Positions 5,243-5,923 of a DNA stretch of 5,923 nucleotides are shown here, in pieces. Below the pieces are notes generated by a model. It was not told where the DNA came from, did not search any database, and saw nothing but the letters and a program-made list of their open reading frames with translations. The first letter of the stretch is position 1. Each line of letters begins with the position of its first letter. The translations under genes and the position numbers were made by a program. Source of the stretch: Scatomorpha gallistercoris (lineage in GTDB: Bacteria; Bacillota; Clostridia; Oscillospirales; Oscillospiraceae); the NCBI GenBank assembly GCA_018713005.1, contig DVFX01000058.1:1-5923 (forward strand). Direction: 5' to 3'.

Positions 5243-5923
5243 TTGCACTCTCCGCAGGGGTAGTGGTCGTTGTCGGCCTTGCCGCGCATGGTCAAGTCAT
5301 AGAAGCGCCAGCCGCCGGAGAGGTTGTAGACGTCGAAGCCGCTGCCGCTCAGGATGCGGCAGGCGATGTAGCTGCGCATGCCGGAGAAGCAGTTGACGTA
5401 GACGGGCTTGGGCTTGTCGAGCTCGTCAAGGTGGTCGCGGATACCGTCGAGGGCGATGTTGATTGCGCCGTCGATGTGCCCGCGCTCGTACTCGCCCGGA
5501 TTGCGCACGTCGAGCAGGGTCACGCTGCCGTCGCGGGGCAGTGAGGCAACCTCGTCCCAGTGGAACTGCTTTACAATGCCGCCGGTGATATTCTCAATCA
5601 TGAAGCCGCACATGTTGACGGGGTCCTTGGCGCTGCCGTAGGGCGGCGCGTAGCTCAGCTCGAGCTCGGCGAGGTCGGCGCCGGTCATCCCGGCGCGGAT
5701 GGCGGTGGCAAAGACGTCGATGCGCTTGTCGACGCCGGAGGGGCCGACTATCTGTGCGCCGAGAATCTTGCCGCTGTCGGGGTCGAAGAGCACCTTTACA
5801 AGCATGTTCTGCGCGCCGGGGTAGTAGCCCGCGTGGTTGCCCCAGTAGCCGACGATGCGCTCATACTTCACTCCCGCCGCCTTTGCGCCCTTCTCGTTGA
5901 GGCCGGTTGTGGCGGCGGTGAGG
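5239..5923 (-). CDS. CoA-disulfide reductase-like FAD oxidoreductase with C-terminal rhodanese domain (N-terminal part outside window)
   Basis: The last 227 residues are visible; the frame stays open to the window edge. Residues 1 to about 115 are the dimerisation domain of the pyridine-nucleotide disulfide oxidoreductase family, with TTGLNEKGAKAAGV, GNHAGYYPGA, LLF-type strand LVKVLFDPDSGKILGAQIVG and YAPPYGSAKDPVNMCGF. Residues of the SYAPPYGSAKDP type are typical of CoA-disulfide/persulfide reductases. From about 120 to 220 is a rhodanese domain: LLDVRNPGEYERGHIDGAINI, then active-site loop NCFSGMRSY with Cys178 (bases 5389-5391), and LSGGW near the end. The protein would use FAD and NAD(P)H to reduce CoA disulfide, CoA persulfide or polysulfide, with the rhodanese Cys passing sulfane sulfur. 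The FAD site and the redox Cys near the N-terminus cannot be seen. The chain ends PCGECK, a CxxC tail. It is the first visible gene of the minus-strand operon and overlaps the malic enzyme by four bases. Confidence 0.93.
   Translation of the reverse strand, partial: LTAATTGLNEKGAKAAGVKYERIVGYWGNHAGYYPGAQNMLVKVLFDPDSGKILGAQIVGPSGVDKRIDVFATAIRAGMTGADLAELELSYAPPYGSAKDPVNMCGFMIENITGGIVKQFHWDEVASLPRDGSVTLLDVRNPGEYERGHIDGAINIALDGIRDHLDELDKPKPVYVNCFSGMRSYIACRILSGSGFDVYNLSGGWRFYDLTMRGKADNDHYPCGECK
5248..5253 (-). promoter_or_regulatory. Ribosome binding site fixing the malic enzyme start
   Basis: GGAGAG on the minus strand lies five bases before ATG 5242. The in-frame GTG at 5248 would touch this site with no spacer, so it is rejected as start. 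The site is embedded in the codons of the CxxC tail (TGC GGA GAG TGC) of the upstream rhodanese fusion. Confidence 0.78.

Noticed and set aside
5243..5248. GTG start for malic enzyme at 5248
   Set aside because: The ribosome site GGAGAG abuts it with no spacer. ATG 5242 has a five-base spacer and forms the ATGA overlap.
1..5923. CRISPR array, tRNA/rRNA genes, insertion sequences, attachment sites
   Set aside because: I saw no spaced direct repeats, cloverleaf-like segments, transposase motifs or terminal inverted repeats. The only tandem repeat is the in-frame linker at 2341-2388.

Overview
The window looks like a chromosomal piece of a high-GC anaerobic Firmicute, most likely a Clostridia/Oscillospiraceae-type gut bacterium. 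This is an inference. It rests on strong AGGAGG-type ribosome sites, short lipoproteins with a Lys-rich start and an L-x-A-A-C lipobox, a DUF4358 lipoprotein (a family common in Clostridia), an oxygen-sensitive two-subunit class I fumarase, and a CoA-disulfide-reductase/rhodanese fusion. Coding density is high. No tRNA, rRNA, CRISPR array, insertion sequence or phage gene is visible.

Left part, plus strand (1-1161): the window opens inside the C-terminal half of an NADPH-dependent glutamate synthase small-subunit-type flavoprotein (GltA/NfnB-like). It is followed by two rho-independent hairpins in tandem, then a small lipoprotein gene of unknown family. That gene converges on the minus-strand genes, and one perfect 14-bp hairpin with A and T tracts (1165-1198) can end transcription from both sides.

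Right part, minus strand (read from 5923 down to 1200): six genes in one direction. In order they are the end of a pyridine-nucleotide disulfide oxidoreductase fused to a rhodanese domain, a short bacterial malic enzyme, fumarase alpha, fumarase beta, a membrane-anchored SGNH/GDSL hydrolase and a DUF4358 lipoprotein. The first three junctions overlap by 4, 4 and 1 bases. This points to a polycistronic, translationally coupled transcript for the redox/C4-acid genes. The last two genes follow after gaps of 25 and 18 bp.

How they may work together: fumarase interconverts fumarate and malate, and malic enzyme interconverts malate and pyruvate plus CO2 with NAD(P)H. Together they form a short fumarate-malate-pyruvate branch. 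The upstream flavoprotein would use NAD(P)H to reduce CoA disulfide, persulfide or polysulfide. The SGNH hydrolase and the lipoproteins are cell-surface proteins whose link to this metabolism is not evident. All the metabolic parts belong to known families. I do not see a convincing new system; the unusual points are local (cysteine-rich tails, a repeat linker, an atypical SGNH block, an unrecognised lipoprotein).
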